Shown piece by piece: positions 33,099 to 42,487 of a DNA stretch of 64,000 nucleotides. The notes under the pieces were generated by a model, which made no database searches, had not been told where the DNA came from, and worked only from the letters and a program-made list of their open reading frames with translations. Positions within the stretch are counted from its first letter, which is position 1. The number at the start of each line of letters is the position of its first letter. Origin of the DNA: CANHBY01 sp046342195 (lineage in GTDB: Bacteria; Pseudomonadota; Gammaproteobacteria; Burkholderiales; Burkholderiaceae_C); NCBI GenBank assembly GCA_046342195.1, contig JBKDQE010000074.1:22317-86316 (forward strand), given 5' to 3'. The translations under genes and the position numbers were made by a program.

Positions 33099-35741
33099 AT
33101 GGCCGCCCCGGCGCCTTCCGGAACAGACTCCCGAAGCGAGGGCTTGATACTGGCATCGACCGTTTCGGTTCGGCAGCTTTTGCGCGAAACCAAGTCGAGT
33201 TTGCTGGCCAACTTTTTGGCCTCCAAGCCAACGGCATCCCTGGTCCGACGCCTTACCGGCAACTTAACCCACCTCATCGATCAAATATTGGCACAACTCT
33301 GGAGTCAATCAGGCCTATTGGAGGTGGCTGATAAAGTGGCCCTGCTCGCCGTAGGAGGGTTTGGCCGCGGGGAATTGTTTCCTTTCTCAGACGTTGATGT
33401 CTTGGTACTTCTGGATGCACCTATTGACTCTCCTGGACAACCGCCCGAGCTTCCAAGGACTATTGAGCGATTCATTACGGCCTGCTGGGACAGTGGCATC
33501 GAAATTGGTTCGAGTGTGCGCGGCTTGGCAGAGTGCCTCGAAGAAGGGCAGCGCGATGTCACGATTCAAACGGCATTGCTTGAATCACGATGGCTATGCG
33601 GATCACAACGACTTTTTCAGGCCTTTCGCTTGGCCTACGACCAAGCCATGGACCCCAAAGCTTTTCTGCGGGCCAAAACCTTGGAGATGTTGCAGCGGCA
33701 CCAGAAGTTCGAGGAGACGCCTTATGCCCTGGAGCCCCACTGCAAGGAAAGCCCGGGAGGGCTGCGGGACCTTCAGGTGGTGATGTGGGTTGCACGAGCA
33801 GCAGGCTTTGGAAAAACCTGGCGGGAATTATCTGCCAAAGGCTTGATCACCGCTTTCGAGGCCCAGCAGTTAGATCGTAATGAAGGTTTGCTGAAGCTGA
33901 TCAGGGCAAGGCTGCATTGCGTGGCTCAGCGACGCGAAGACCGCCTGGTGTTTGACCTGCAAACTGCGGTAGCGGACACCTTTGGCTACCAAAGCAGTCA
34001 TGGCCAAAGTGCCTCTGAAAAATTGATGCGGCGTTACTATTGGGCGGCCAAGGCGGTGTCTCAGCTGAATCAAATTTTGATGCTCAACATGGAGGAACGC
34101 ATTAATGGCCTTGAAGATGCCCGCCAACGATGGATCACCGCAGAATTCCTCGACCGCGGCGGCATGCTTGAAGTGGCCAGCGACGACCTTTACCATCGCA
34201 ATCCCCATGCTATTTTGAACACGTTTGCGGTGTACCAAAGCCAGGCGGGCTTGAGTGGATTGTCTGCGCGCACGCTTCGCGCGCTATATAACGCACGCAA
34301 CCTGATGGACGCCAATTTCCGCAAGGATCCTGTCAACCGGGCCACTTTCATGCGTATTTTGCGTGCCCCTCAAGGCCAGACCCACGCCCTGCGCATGATG
34401 AATGCAACTTCGGTGCTCGGCCGCACTTTATGGGTATTTCGCCGCATTGTGGGGCAAATGCAGCACGATTTGTTTCATGCTTACACGGTCGATCAGCACA
34501 TCCTGATGGTGGTGCGTAATGTTCGGCGTTTTTTTATTCCAGAACATGCTCACGAGTACCCTTTTTGCTCACAGCTGGCCGCACAATGGGACAAGCCCTA
34601 TATTCTGTATATTGCCGCACTGTTTCATGATGTGGCCAAAGGTCGAGGGGGGGATCATTCGGTTTTAGGTGCACAGGAGGCGCGTCGCTTCTGCCGTGAC
34701 TTCCACGTTGAAGCCACAGATGCCGAGTTGATTGAGTTTCTGGTGGCACAGCACCTCACTCTGTCACATATAGCTCAAAAAGAAGATTTCTCTGACCCGA
34801 TTGTCATTGAACGCTGCGCCAGTATCATGAAAACCGAGCGCCGGCTCACGGGGTTGTATCTTCTGACTGTCGCAGACATCCGGGGCACCAGCCCGAAAGT
34901 CTGGAATGCCTGGAAAGGCAAACTTCTCGAAGACCTGTATCGGCTCACATTACGTGCCCTGGGCGGCGCCAAACCCAACTTCGCCGCCGAGGTTGAAGCA
35001 CGCAAAATCGAAGCACGCCATGGCCTGAATTTGTTGTCTTTTCCCCAGGGCATTGAACAGCCCTTATGGAAAACACTTGATGTCAGCTACTTCGCACGCC
35101 ACGATGCCCACGACATTGCCTGGCATGCGCGCTCACTGGCTTGCCACTTGCACAGCAGCAAGCCCTTGGTCAATGCGCGCCTGTCTTCTCTTGGGGAAGG
35201 CCTGCAAGTGCTGGTTTATGCCCCTGATCGGGCTGATCTTTTCGCTCATATCTGCGGCTATTTCGATAATGCCGGCTTTGATATTCTTGACGCTAAAGTG
35301 CATACCACGCAAACAGGTTACGCCTTGGATACCTTCCAAGTCATCAGCCCGGATCTCGAACAACATCATCGTGACTTGATTGCTCTGGTTGAAAATCAAT
35401 TGACCCTGATCCTGCGGCAAACAAACACCCTGCCAGAGCCGCGCCGCAGCCGGGTCTCACGCAGAGTCAGGTTCTTTCCAATCACGCCCCGTGTTCAACT
35501 CAAACCCGACGAGAGTGGGCAACGATGGGTTCTTACCATCTCAGCAAGCGATCGATCAGGTCTTCTTTACGGTGTTGCACGTGTACTGGCTACACACGAT
35601 ATCAACCTTCAACTGGCCAAAATAACGACCCTGGGTGAACGAGTCGAAGATACTTTTTTGATTGACGGCCCCGCCCTCCAGGAAAGCAAACTTCAACTTC
35701 AAATCGAGTCTGAACTGCTGGATGTCATTTCGGCGGTCTGA
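33099..35741 (+). CDS. glnD: PII uridylyltransferase/uridylyl-removing enzyme
   Basis: The 880-residue sensor of glutamine has an N-terminal nucleotidyltransferase motif GGFGRGELFPFSDVD at 86-100, a central HD hydrolase domain (FHDVAKGRGGDHS), and two C-terminal ACT domains (LQVLVYAPDRADLFAHICGY; RWVLTISASDRSGLLYGVAR). It uridylylates PII when glutamine is low and reverses this when glutamine is high, and so ultimately controls GlnA adenylylation. All catalytic residues that I can place are intact. The length matches the family. glnA lies about 17 kb away in this window. Confidence 0.97.
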   Translation: MAAPAPSGTDSRSEGLILASTVSVRQLLRETKSSLLANFLASKPTASLVRRLTGNLTHLIDQILAQLWSQSGLLEVADKVALLAVGGFGRGELFPFSDVDVLVLLDAPIDSPGQPPELPRTIERFITACWDSGIEIGSSVRGLAECLEEGQRDVTIQTALLESRWLCGSQRLFQAFRLAYDQAMDPKAFLRAKTLEMLQRHQKFEETPYALEPHCKESPGGLRDLQVVMWVARAAGFGKTWRELSAKGLITAFEAQQLDRNEGLLKLIRARLHCVAQRREDRLVFDLQTAVADTFGYQSSHGQSASEKLMRRYYWAAKAVSQLNQILMLNMEERINGLEDARQRWITAEFLDRGGMLEVASDDLYHRNPHAILNTFAVYQSQAGLSGLSARTLRALYNARNLMDANFRKDPVNRATFMRILRAPQGQTHALRMMNATSVLGRTLWVFRRIVGQMQHDLFHAYTVDQHILMVVRNVRRFFIPEHAHEYPFCSQLAAQWDKPYILYIAALFHDVAKGRGGDHSVLGAQEARRFCRDFHVEATDAELIEFLVAQHLTLSHIAQKEDFSDPIVIERCASIMKTERRLTGLYLLTVADIRGTSPKVWNAWKGKLLEDLYRLTLRALGGAKPNFAAEVEARKIEARHGLNLLSFPQGIEQPLWKTLDVSYFARHDAHDIAWHARSLACHLHSSKPLVNARLSSLGEGLQVLVYAPDRADLFAHICGYFDNAGFDILDAKVHTTQTGYALDTFQVISPDLEQHHRDLIALVENQLTLILRQTNTLPEPRRSRVSRRVRFFPITPRVQLKPDESGQRWVLTISASDRSGLLYGVARVLATHDINLQLAKITTLGERVEDTFLIDGPALQESKLQLQIESELLDVISAV

Positions 35742-35756
35742 TAAAAATCAGACCGC
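35733..35756. terminator. Hairpin between convergent glnD and ilvD
   Basis: A perfect 10-bp stem GCGGTCTGAT / ATCAGACCGC with a 4-base A loop spans the glnD stop codon. Neither side has a long T run in the right place, so it may act as a bidirectional or RNA-stabilising structure. Confidence 0.55.
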
Positions 35757-35788
35757 GCCCCCCCAAAAAATACAACGAAGTTTTTTGA

Positions 35789-37465
35789 TCATTGATCAAG
35801 TACGGCGCCGGTACTGGCACTGGACGCATTTTTTGCAAATTTAGCCAGCACACCACGGGTGTATCGAGGAGGAGGAGGCTGCCAGGCGGCGCGTCGCCGA
35901 GCGAGTTCTTCGTCATTGACATTCAATTGCAAAGTCAGGGTATGAGCATTGATGGTGATGCTGTCACCTTCTTGCACCAAAGCAATATTGCCGCCGGCGT
36001 AGGCTTCTGGCGAAACATGCCCGACCACCATGCCCCATGTTCCACCAGAAAAACGACCATCGGTGATCAATCCCACCGATTCTCCCAGCCCCTGACCAAT
36101 CAAAGCCCCTGTAGGTGCCAGCATTTCGGGCATACCAGGGGCACCTTGAGGCCCAAGGTAACGCAGCACCATCACGTCACCCGCCATGATTTTACGAGCC
36201 ATGATGGCGGCCAAAGCAGACTGTTCATCGTCAAAAACCCGTGCGGGCCCGGTCATGGCCGGGTTCTTGAGGCCGGTAATTTTGGCCACGCACCCTTCAG
36301 GCGAAAGATTGCCCTTCAAAATAGCCAAGTGCCCATGGGCATAAAGGGGTTTGTCAATGGGGCGGATGACATCTTGGTCGGCTCGTGGAATAGCCGGGAC
36401 GTCAACCAGGTTTTCAGCAACGGTTTTGCCGGTGATGGTGATGCAGTCGCCATGCAGCAGGCCCGCCTCGAGCAAAATTTTCATCACTTGCGGAATGCCC
36501 CCGGCGCGGTGCAAATCAACTGCCAAATAGTTACCCGAGGGTTTCAGGTCACAAATGACGGGCACCTTTTTGCGCACGCGCTCGAAGTCGTCGATACTCC
36601 ATTCAACGCCAGCCGCGTGGGCAATGGCCAAATAATGCAACACCGCATTGGTTGAGCCGCCTGTGGCCATAATAACCGCCACTGCGTTTTCAATCGACTG
36701 GCGAGTCACGATGTCGCGAGGCTTGAGATCTGCCTTCACTGCCGCTATAAGGGTCTGAGCAGCTACCGCAGCCGACTTGGCAATTTCGTCGTGCGGGTTG
36801 GCCATGGTACTCGAGTAAGGCAGGCTCATGCCCAGGGCCTCAAAAGATGAACTCATGGTGTTGGCGGTATACATGCCACCACATGAACCTGTTCCGGGAA
36901 TGGCCCGGCGCTCGATTTCACAAAAATCTTCGTGGCTCATGGCGCCACTGGTGAATTGGCCGACGGCTTCAAACACGCTCACGATATTGAGATCTTGGCC
37001 TTTGTAGCGGCCCGGCAAAATGGTGCCTCCATATACGTAAATGGCAGGAACATTGGCTCGTAACATGCCCATCATGCCGCCCGGCATGTTCTTGTCGCAG
37101 CCACCTACCACCAGCACACCATCCATCCATTGGCCACCAACACAAGTTTCGATGCAATCGGCAATCACTTCTCGAGAGATTAGGCTGTACTTCATGCCCT
37201 CGGTGCCCATGGCCATGCCATCAGAGATGGTGGGGGTTCCGAAAATTTGAGCATTGCCACCGGCGGCCTCAATGCCTGCGACGGCGGCATCAGCCAGCTT
37301 TTGCAAACCGGCATTACAAGGAGTGATGGTGGAATGGCCGTTGGCCACACCGATCATGGGTTTTTTAAAATCCCCCTCTTCATAGCCCAAAGCGTAGTAC
37401 ATGGAACGGTTGGGGGCACGGGCAACGCCCTCGGTGATGTTCTTGGAACGGCGATTGAAGCTCAT
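35789..37465 (-). CDS. ilvD: Dihydroxy-acid dehydratase
   Basis: The 558-residue IlvD/Edd family enzyme makes the 2-keto acids leading to valine, leucine and isoleucine. Fe-S cluster cysteines are visible in VVGGCDKNMPGGMMGM and PGTGSCGGMYTANTM. The C-terminus has TDGRFSGGTWGMVVGHVSPE, the substrate and metal-binding region. The start MSFNRRSKNITEGVARAPNR is typical. It stands alone on the minus strand, and a degenerate MITE-like fragment lies just upstream. Confidence 0.97.
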   Translation of the reverse strand: MSFNRRSKNITEGVARAPNRSMYYALGYEEGDFKKPMIGVANGHSTITPCNAGLQKLADAAVAGIEAAGGNAQIFGTPTISDGMAMGTEGMKYSLISREVIADCIETCVGGQWMDGVLVVGGCDKNMPGGMMGMLRANVPAIYVYGGTILPGRYKGQDLNIVSVFEAVGQFTSGAMSHEDFCEIERRAIPGTGSCGGMYTANTMSSSFEALGMSLPYSSTMANPHDEIAKSAAVAAQTLIAAVKADLKPRDIVTRQSIENAVAVIMATGGSTNAVLHYLAIAHAAGVEWSIDDFERVRKKVPVICDLKPSGNYLAVDLHRAGGIPQVMKILLEAGLLHGDCITITGKTVAENLVDVPAIPRADQDVIRPIDKPLYAHGHLAILKGNLSPEGCVAKITGLKNPAMTGPARVFDDEQSALAAIMARKIMAGDVMVLRYLGPQGAPGMPEMLAPTGALIGQGLGESVGLITDGRFSGGTWGMVVGHVSPEAYAGGNIALVQEGDSITINAHTLTLQLNVNDEELARRRAAWQPPPPRYTRGVLAKFAKNASSASTGAVLDQ

Positions 37466-37490
37466 CAGATCCTCGCAGGGTAAGCATGTA

Positions 37491-37533
37491 AAGGAAGCCC
37501 TGCCAAACCCATTGTGGATGAGCTTCCTAGAGT
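37491..37533. repeat. Degenerate fragment of the MITE-like repeat, copy 3
   Basis: AAGGAAGCCCTGCCAAACCC followed by TGTGGATGAGC resembles the first half of copy 1 at 12019 (about 31 of the first 38 positions agree by eye). It ends after TTCCTAG, so the second half is missing. It lies in the ilvD-maeB divergent region. Confidence 0.5.
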
Positions 37534-37706
37534 TGGAAATTTGGAACTATACCTTTGCTGCCAAAGGGCATCCCGAAAGAGCGGGCACACTACTTGGCTG
37601 GATGGCGGCTTTTCAAAACTCATTCAAAATTTGTATCGTTCTCCGGCGGTTAAAAGCGAATGGAGGCAGTAAGCTCTCGAGTTTTCTCAATCACCCCGGA
37701 GACAAG

Positions 37707-40007
37707 ATGAGTGACACTCTTTCACCCGCAGAACAGGCCCTTCGAGCCGCCGCGCTTGAGTATCATCGAACACCTACCCGCGGCAAGATTGCCGTAACTC
37801 CCACAAAACCGCTCTTGAACCAGCGCGATCTTTCACTGGCCTATTCACCCGGGGTTGCATACCCCTGCCTCGCCATTGAGCAAGACCCCCGTCTGGCCGC
37901 TGAATATACTTCACGCGCCAATTTGGTTGGCGTCATTACGAACGGAACGGCTGTGCTGGGCCTGGGTGACATTGGCCCTTTGGCCAGCAAGCCTGTCATG
38001 GAAGGCAAAGGCTGCCTGTTCAAGAAATTTGCTGGCATTGATGTCTTTGATATCGAATTGGCCGAACGGGATCCTGACAAGCTGGTTGAAATTATCGCCT
38101 CCCTTGAACCCACCCTCGGGGGCATCAACCTCGAAGATATCAAAGCTCCTGAATGTTTTACGATTGAGCGCAAACTGAGTGACCGACTGAACATTCCAGT
38201 CTTTCATGACGATCAGCACGGTACGGCCATCATCTCGGCCGCAGCCCTGCTTAATGGCTTGGAACTGGTTAATAAGGCACCATCTACCATCAAACTGGTG
38301 GTTTCCGGAGCCGGAGCCGCAGCCATCGCCTGCCTGGATGTTTTCGTAGGGCTTGGCGTGAAAAAGGAAAACATTTTTGTGTGTGATTCCAAAGGCGTGA
38401 TTCGCGACGGTCGAGGCGACAAACTCGACGAATCGAAACAACGCTATTGCCAACGCACCGAGGCAAGCACTTTGGCTCAAGTTTTGGTGGGGGCTGACGT
38501 GTTCCTGGGCTGCTCGACCTCAGGGTTACTCACGGGCGACATGGTGAAAACCATGGCTGAGCGTCCCATTATCCTGGCCTTGGCCAATCCAGAACCCGAA
38601 ATTCGGCCCGAAATTGCCAAGGCGGCGCGTCCTGACTGCATCATCGCTACCGGCCGATCCGACTACCCCAACCAAGTCAACAATGTTCTGTGTTTCCCTT
38701 ATATTTTCCGTGGAGCACTGGACTGCGGCGCCACCAAAATCACGCAAGCCATGAAACTGGCTTGCGTGCGTGAAATTGCAGAGTTGGCCAAAGCCGAAAC
38801 CAGCGATCAAGTGGCGGCCGCTTACGCGGGTCAAGACCTCAAATTCGGCCCTGAATATCTGATTCCGAAACCCTTTGATGCCCGGCTGATTTTGCGTATT
38901 GCGCCTGCTGTGGCCAAAGCTGCCGCAGAATCAGGCGTAGCCACCCGCCCCATCCAGGATTTTGATGCCTACCGCGAGCATCTCTCCCGTTATGTTTATC
39001 AAACCGGGATGTTCATGCGGCCTGTATTTTCAGCGGCTCGCCTACAACCCGCCCGTGTTGTCTATGCTGAAGGGGAAGATGAGCGCGTACTGCGTGCCGT
39101 TCAGGTGGTGATTGACGAAAAATTGGCCCAGCCCATTCTGGTAGGCCGCCCCTCCGTGATCAACTCGCGCATTGAGCGTGCTGGCTTAAGGCTGCAAGCA
39201 GGCCGAGATTTCGAATGGGTTGACCCCGAAAACGATTCACGTTACCGTGAATATTGGGAGCAATATCATCAAATCATGGGCCGCGATGGCATCACCCCCG
39301 ATGCGGCTAAAGCCGCTCTGCGACGATCCAACACCCTGATTGCCAGCCTGATGGTGCGTCGTGGCGAGGCCGATGCCATGCTGTGCGGGCTTGTGGGTCG
39401 GTTTGATGGCCACTTCGAACATGTCCACAAAGTGATTGGCGCACGCCCAGGTGTCAAAACTCTGGCCACCATGAATGCCGTGATGCTCGAAGAACACGCC
39501 CTGTTCATCACTGACACCTTTGTGAATGAATCGCCTTCGGCAGAAGCCCTGGCCGAAATTGCCCTCATGGCCGCAGATGAAATGCGCCGCTTTGGAGTAC
39601 CCGCCAAGGTGGCTTTCTTGTCACACTCAATGTACGGATCATCTACACGCGGCTCGGCTGTGCGCATGCGGGCCGCCCGAGATTTATTCATCAAACAGGC
39701 CCCCGAAATAGAGTGTGACGGTGAAATGCACGGTGACGCTGCATTGTCTGAAACCATTCGTCGCACCATGCTACCAAGCAGCACACTCTCCGGGTCAGCC
39801 AACTTGCTGGTATTGCCCAACATTGATGCGGCGAATATTTTATTCAACGTACTTAAGGTGGCCGCGGGCAAGAATGTCACCGTGGGCCCGATTTTACTGG
39901 GTGCCGCAGCACCAGTGCATGTGCTCACGCCCTCAGCCACCATGCGCCGCATCGTCAATATGACTGCCTTTGCTTCAGCACAAGCGGCAGCACATCGCAA
40001 GGCATGA
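37707..40007 (+). CDS. maeB: NADP-dependent malic enzyme with phosphotransacetylase-like domain
   Basis: The 766-residue two-domain protein has a malic enzyme domain at about 1-430 (AYSPGVAYPCLAIE, NIPVFHDDQHGTAIISAAAL, the NADP-binding VVSGAGAAAIACLDV) and a PTA-like C-terminal domain from about 440 (RVVYAEGEDERVLRAVQVV, LFITDTFVNESPSAEALAEI). It decarboxylates malate to pyruvate with NADPH formation. The PTA-like domain usually lacks acetyltransferase activity and acts in regulation by acetyl-CoA. The ATG at 37707 has a GGAG ribosome site; the much longer upstream open frame overlaps ilvD and is rejected. Confidence 0.96.
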   Translation: MSDTLSPAEQALRAAALEYHRTPTRGKIAVTPTKPLLNQRDLSLAYSPGVAYPCLAIEQDPRLAAEYTSRANLVGVITNGTAVLGLGDIGPLASKPVMEGKGCLFKKFAGIDVFDIELAERDPDKLVEIIASLEPTLGGINLEDIKAPECFTIERKLSDRLNIPVFHDDQHGTAIISAAALLNGLELVNKAPSTIKLVVSGAGAAAIACLDVFVGLGVKKENIFVCDSKGVIRDGRGDKLDESKQRYCQRTEASTLAQVLVGADVFLGCSTSGLLTGDMVKTMAERPIILALANPEPEIRPEIAKAARPDCIIATGRSDYPNQVNNVLCFPYIFRGALDCGATKITQAMKLACVREIAELAKAETSDQVAAAYAGQDLKFGPEYLIPKPFDARLILRIAPAVAKAAAESGVATRPIQDFDAYREHLSRYVYQTGMFMRPVFSAARLQPARVVYAEGEDERVLRAVQVVIDEKLAQPILVGRPSVINSRIERAGLRLQAGRDFEWVDPENDSRYREYWEQYHQIMGRDGITPDAAKAALRRSNTLIASLMVRRGEADAMLCGLVGRFDGHFEHVHKVIGARPGVKTLATMNAVMLEEHALFITDTFVNESPSAEALAEIALMAADEMRRFGVPAKVAFLSHSMYGSSTRGSAVRMRAARDLFIKQAPEIECDGEMHGDAALSETIRRTMLPSSTLSGSANLLVLPNIDAANILFNVLKVAAGKNVTVGPILLGAAAPVHVLTPSATMRRIVNMTAFASAQAAAHRKA

Positions 40008-40056
40008 TGCCCTTTCGACTTCAACTTTTTTGACGTCCAGGATCGACAGGTCAGTG

Positions 40057-40160
40057 TGTTTTAAAAAGGTACTCTCAAGCTGGTCAAAGTGTTGGAAAAC
40101 CTGGGCATTGCTGCCAAGATGGCTGAGAACATCTGTTGCGGAATGCCCATTTTGCAGGCT
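40057..40160 (+). pseudogene. Fragment of a CCG-domain Fe-S oxidoreductase subunit
   Basis: Translation gives LKLVKVLENLGIAAKMAENI followed by CCGMPILQASF, which resembles the cysteine-rich CCG domain of GlpC/LutA/heterodisulfide-reductase-type subunits. About 34 codons are recognisable, with an in-frame stop just upstream and unrelated sequence after it. It is a remnant only, in the 365-base gap before clpP. The rest of that gap (40161-40373) holds the clpP leader and nothing else I recognise. Confidence 0.45.
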
Positions 40161-40373
40161 TCATTCAGACTGAGCTATGCTTCAGGAAAGCAACCATCAT
40201 GCCCAGATCAATCCTACCCTGTCGATCTCTGGTTCAAAGACCATATTATGTTTGGCAGTGTTGTTATTTGCCTCTTATCGGGTCTTCCTGGTCACGCTGA
40301 TGGCGACATAATCAAAAGAGTTGCTTTTTTTTCTTTTTTCCAGGTTCGTCAGATTGCAAAGGACAATTTACTC

Positions 40374-40985
40374 ATGAGCGTATTAAACACACAAAATTTG
40401 GGCATGGTGCCCATGGTGATTGAGCAATCCGGACGAGGAGAACGCGCCTATGACATTTACTCTCGTTTACTGCGTGAGCGCGTGGTTTTCCTGGTGGGGC
40501 CGGTCAACGATCAATCCGCCAATCTTGTGGTGGCTCAACTCCTCTTTCTTGAAAGCGAAAATCCTGACAAAGATATTTCTTTTTATATCAATTCTCCAGG
40601 GGGTTCGGTAAGCGCAGGTATGTCCATTTTTGACACTATGCAGTTCATTAAGCCTGATGTTTCCACTTTGTGCATGGGCTTGGCAGCCAGTATGGGTGCT
40701 TTCTTGCTTGCAGCAGGCGCCAAGGGAAAGCGTTTTGCCCTGCCCAATTCGCGCATCATGATTCACCAGCCCTCCGGTGGGGCCCAGGGGCAAGCCACTG
40801 ACATCGAAATTCAGGCCCGTGAAATCCTCAAGCTTCGCGAAAATCTGAATCAAATTCTTGCAGCGCGCACCAGCCAACCCCTTGATCGCATCAAGGCTGA
40901 TTCTGAGCGCGATTACTTCATGTCTGCCGCCGAAGCGAAAGACTATGGCCTGATTGATCAGGTTCTTGTTCAGCGAGGCTCCTGA
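40374..40985 (+). CDS. clpP: ATP-dependent Clp protease proteolytic subunit
   Basis: The 203-residue serine protease has the catalytic triad Ser106 (GLAASMGAF), His131 (MIHQPSGG) and Asp180 (SERDYFM). The N-terminal GMVPMVIEQSGRGERAYDIY is the usual mature start region. It forms the tetradecameric chamber served by ClpX or ClpA. The ATG at 40374 with AAGGA upstream is preferred; an open frame extends 95 codons further but encodes unrelated sequence. The common upstream neighbour tig (trigger factor) is absent. It is followed by clpX and lon. Confidence 0.97.
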   Translation: MSVLNTQNLGMVPMVIEQSGRGERAYDIYSRLLRERVVFLVGPVNDQSANLVVAQLLFLESENPDKDISFYINSPGGSVSAGMSIFDTMQFIKPDVSTLCMGLAASMGAFLLAAGAKGKRFALPNSRIMIHQPSGGAQGQATDIEIQAREILKLRENLNQILAARTSQPLDRIKADSERDYFMSAAEAKDYGLIDQVLVQRGS

Positions 40986-41011
40986 TTGAGCTCTGCTGCA
41001 GCACCCTTCTT

Positions 41012-41040
41012 GGGCTATTTTTTCCGGGTAGCCCGTTTTT
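41012..41040 (+). terminator. Terminator or attenuator between clpP and clpX
   Basis: A 6-bp stem GGGCTA / TAGCCC with an 11-base loop is followed after one base by five T. It would end part of the clpP transcription before clpX; read-through could set the clpP:clpX ratio. Confidence 0.6.
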
Positions 41041-41088
41041 CTGTTTGCTCTATCATTTCAAGCATCTTTGTTTCTTCTGGCAGCGACC

Positions 41089-42357
41089 ATGGCTGATAAA
41101 AAAGGTTCTTCCAGCGAAAAAGTCTTATATTGCTCCTTTTGCGGCAAGAGCCAGCATGAGGTCAAGAAGCTGATCGCAGGCCCCTCCGTCTTCATCTGCG
41201 ATGAATGTATTGAACTGTGCAATGACATCATCCGTGATGAAATTATCCAAGAAAGCCCTGATACCACTCCTTCCAAAACCGAACTTCCGATCCCCAGTGA
41301 GATCAAAACCAGCCTTGACAGCTATGTCATTGGCCAAGATGTTGCTAAACGTACCTTGTCTGTGGCGGTGTACAACCACTATAAACGGCTGAAACATATC
41401 GATCATTCCAACGACGATGTCGAGCTTGCCAAAAGCAATATTCTCCTGATCGGCCCCACTGGATCTGGAAAAACCCTGCTTGCGCAAACTCTGGCCCGGT
41501 TGCTCAACGTTCCTTTTGTCATCGCCGACGCCACCACGTTGACTGAAGCCGGTTACGTCGGGGAAGATGTTGAAAACATCATTCAAAAGCTACTTCAAAA
41601 CTGCGACTATGATGTTGAGAGCGCCCAGCGCGGTATCGTCTATATTGATGAAATTGACAAAATTTCCCGAAAAGCAGACAACCCCTCCATTACTCGTGAT
41701 GTCTCCGGCGAAGGAGTGCAACAGGCTTTGCTCAAACTGATTGAAGGCACCATGGCTTCCGTGCCTCCACAAGGAGGGCGCAAGCATCCTAATCAAGATT
41801 TTCTTCAAATTGATACCACCAACATTTTGTTCATCTGTGGTGGAGCCTTCGACGGACTTGAAAAAGTCATTCAAAACCGCTCTGAAAAGTCAGGTATTGG
41901 TTTTGGAGCGCTGGTCAAAAGCAAGTCTGATCGCAAAGTCAGTGATGTCTTCTCAGAAGTGGAACCGGAAGATCTCATCAAGTTTGGCCTGATTCCAGAA
42001 TTGGTGGGCCGCCTGCCCGTGGTGGCCACTTTGGGTGAACTGACCGAAGAAGCCATGATCCAAATTCTTACTGAGCCCAAAAATGCTTTGGTGAAGCAAT
42101 ATCAAAAACTTTTTGCCATGGATGGTGTCGAACTTGAAGTGCGTCCTTCGGCCCTTTTGGCCATTGCCAAAAAAGCACTGGCGCGCAAGACAGGCGCCCG
42201 CGGATTGCGCTCCATCATGGAGCAGGCCCTCAACGACACCATGTTTGAACTTCCCACACTACAAGGTGTGGCCAAAGTTGTCCTTGATGAAAATACCATC
42301 GCAGAAGCCACCAAGCCCCTGCTGGTCTATCGAGAACAGACCAAAGCAAGTGCCTAA
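41089..42357 (+). CDS. clpX: ATP-dependent Clp protease ATPase subunit ClpX
   Basis: The 422-residue unfoldase has an N-terminal C4 zinc finger (Cys15, Cys18, Cys37, Cys40), Walker A IGPTGSGKTLLAQTLA, Walker B IVYIDEIDKI, and the IGFGALVKSK loop that docks onto ClpP. The Zn domain recruits substrates and adaptors. The ATG at 41089 gives MADKKGSSSEKVLYCSFCG; a TTG seven codons upstream is rejected. Length is typical. It lies between clpP and lon. Confidence 0.97.
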   Translation: MADKKGSSSEKVLYCSFCGKSQHEVKKLIAGPSVFICDECIELCNDIIRDEIIQESPDTTPSKTELPIPSEIKTSLDSYVIGQDVAKRTLSVAVYNHYKRLKHIDHSNDDVELAKSNILLIGPTGSGKTLLAQTLARLLNVPFVIADATTLTEAGYVGEDVENIIQKLLQNCDYDVESAQRGIVYIDEIDKISRKADNPSITRDVSGEGVQQALLKLIEGTMASVPPQGGRKHPNQDFLQIDTTNILFICGGAFDGLEKVIQNRSEKSGIGFGALVKSKSDRKVSDVFSEVEPEDLIKFGLIPELVGRLPVVATLGELTEEAMIQILTEPKNALVKQYQKLFAMDGVELEVRPSALLAIAKKALARKTGARGLRSIMEQALNDTMFELPTLQGVAKVVLDENTIAEATKPLLVYREQTKASA

Positions 42358-42433
42358 AGTCCAAAGAGGTACGCATTTTTTGCTGAGTGCTCCTCAGATT
42401 ACTTTGTTTTCTCGTGCACCAGCCGTATAAATC

Positions 42434-42461
42434 CTTGTAATTCGAAACTCGATCCCCAACT
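42434..42461 (+). promoter_or_regulatory. Putative heat-shock (sigma-32) promoter of lon
   Basis: CTTGTAA at 42434-42440 and CCCCAACT at 42454-42461 are separated by 13 bases. The RpoH consensus is CTTGAAA, 11-16 bases, CCCCATNT, so each box has about one mismatch. It lies 26 bases before the lon ATG. lon is heat-shock controlled in other proteobacteria. Confidence 0.7.
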
Positions 42462-42487
42462 ACGGGATTCAGAAAGAGAGGTTTTCG

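Noticed and set aside
37401..37706. N-terminal extension of maeB by 102 codons
   Set aside because: It overlaps the ilvD start region and is unrelated to malic enzyme; the ATG at 37707 has a good ribosome site.
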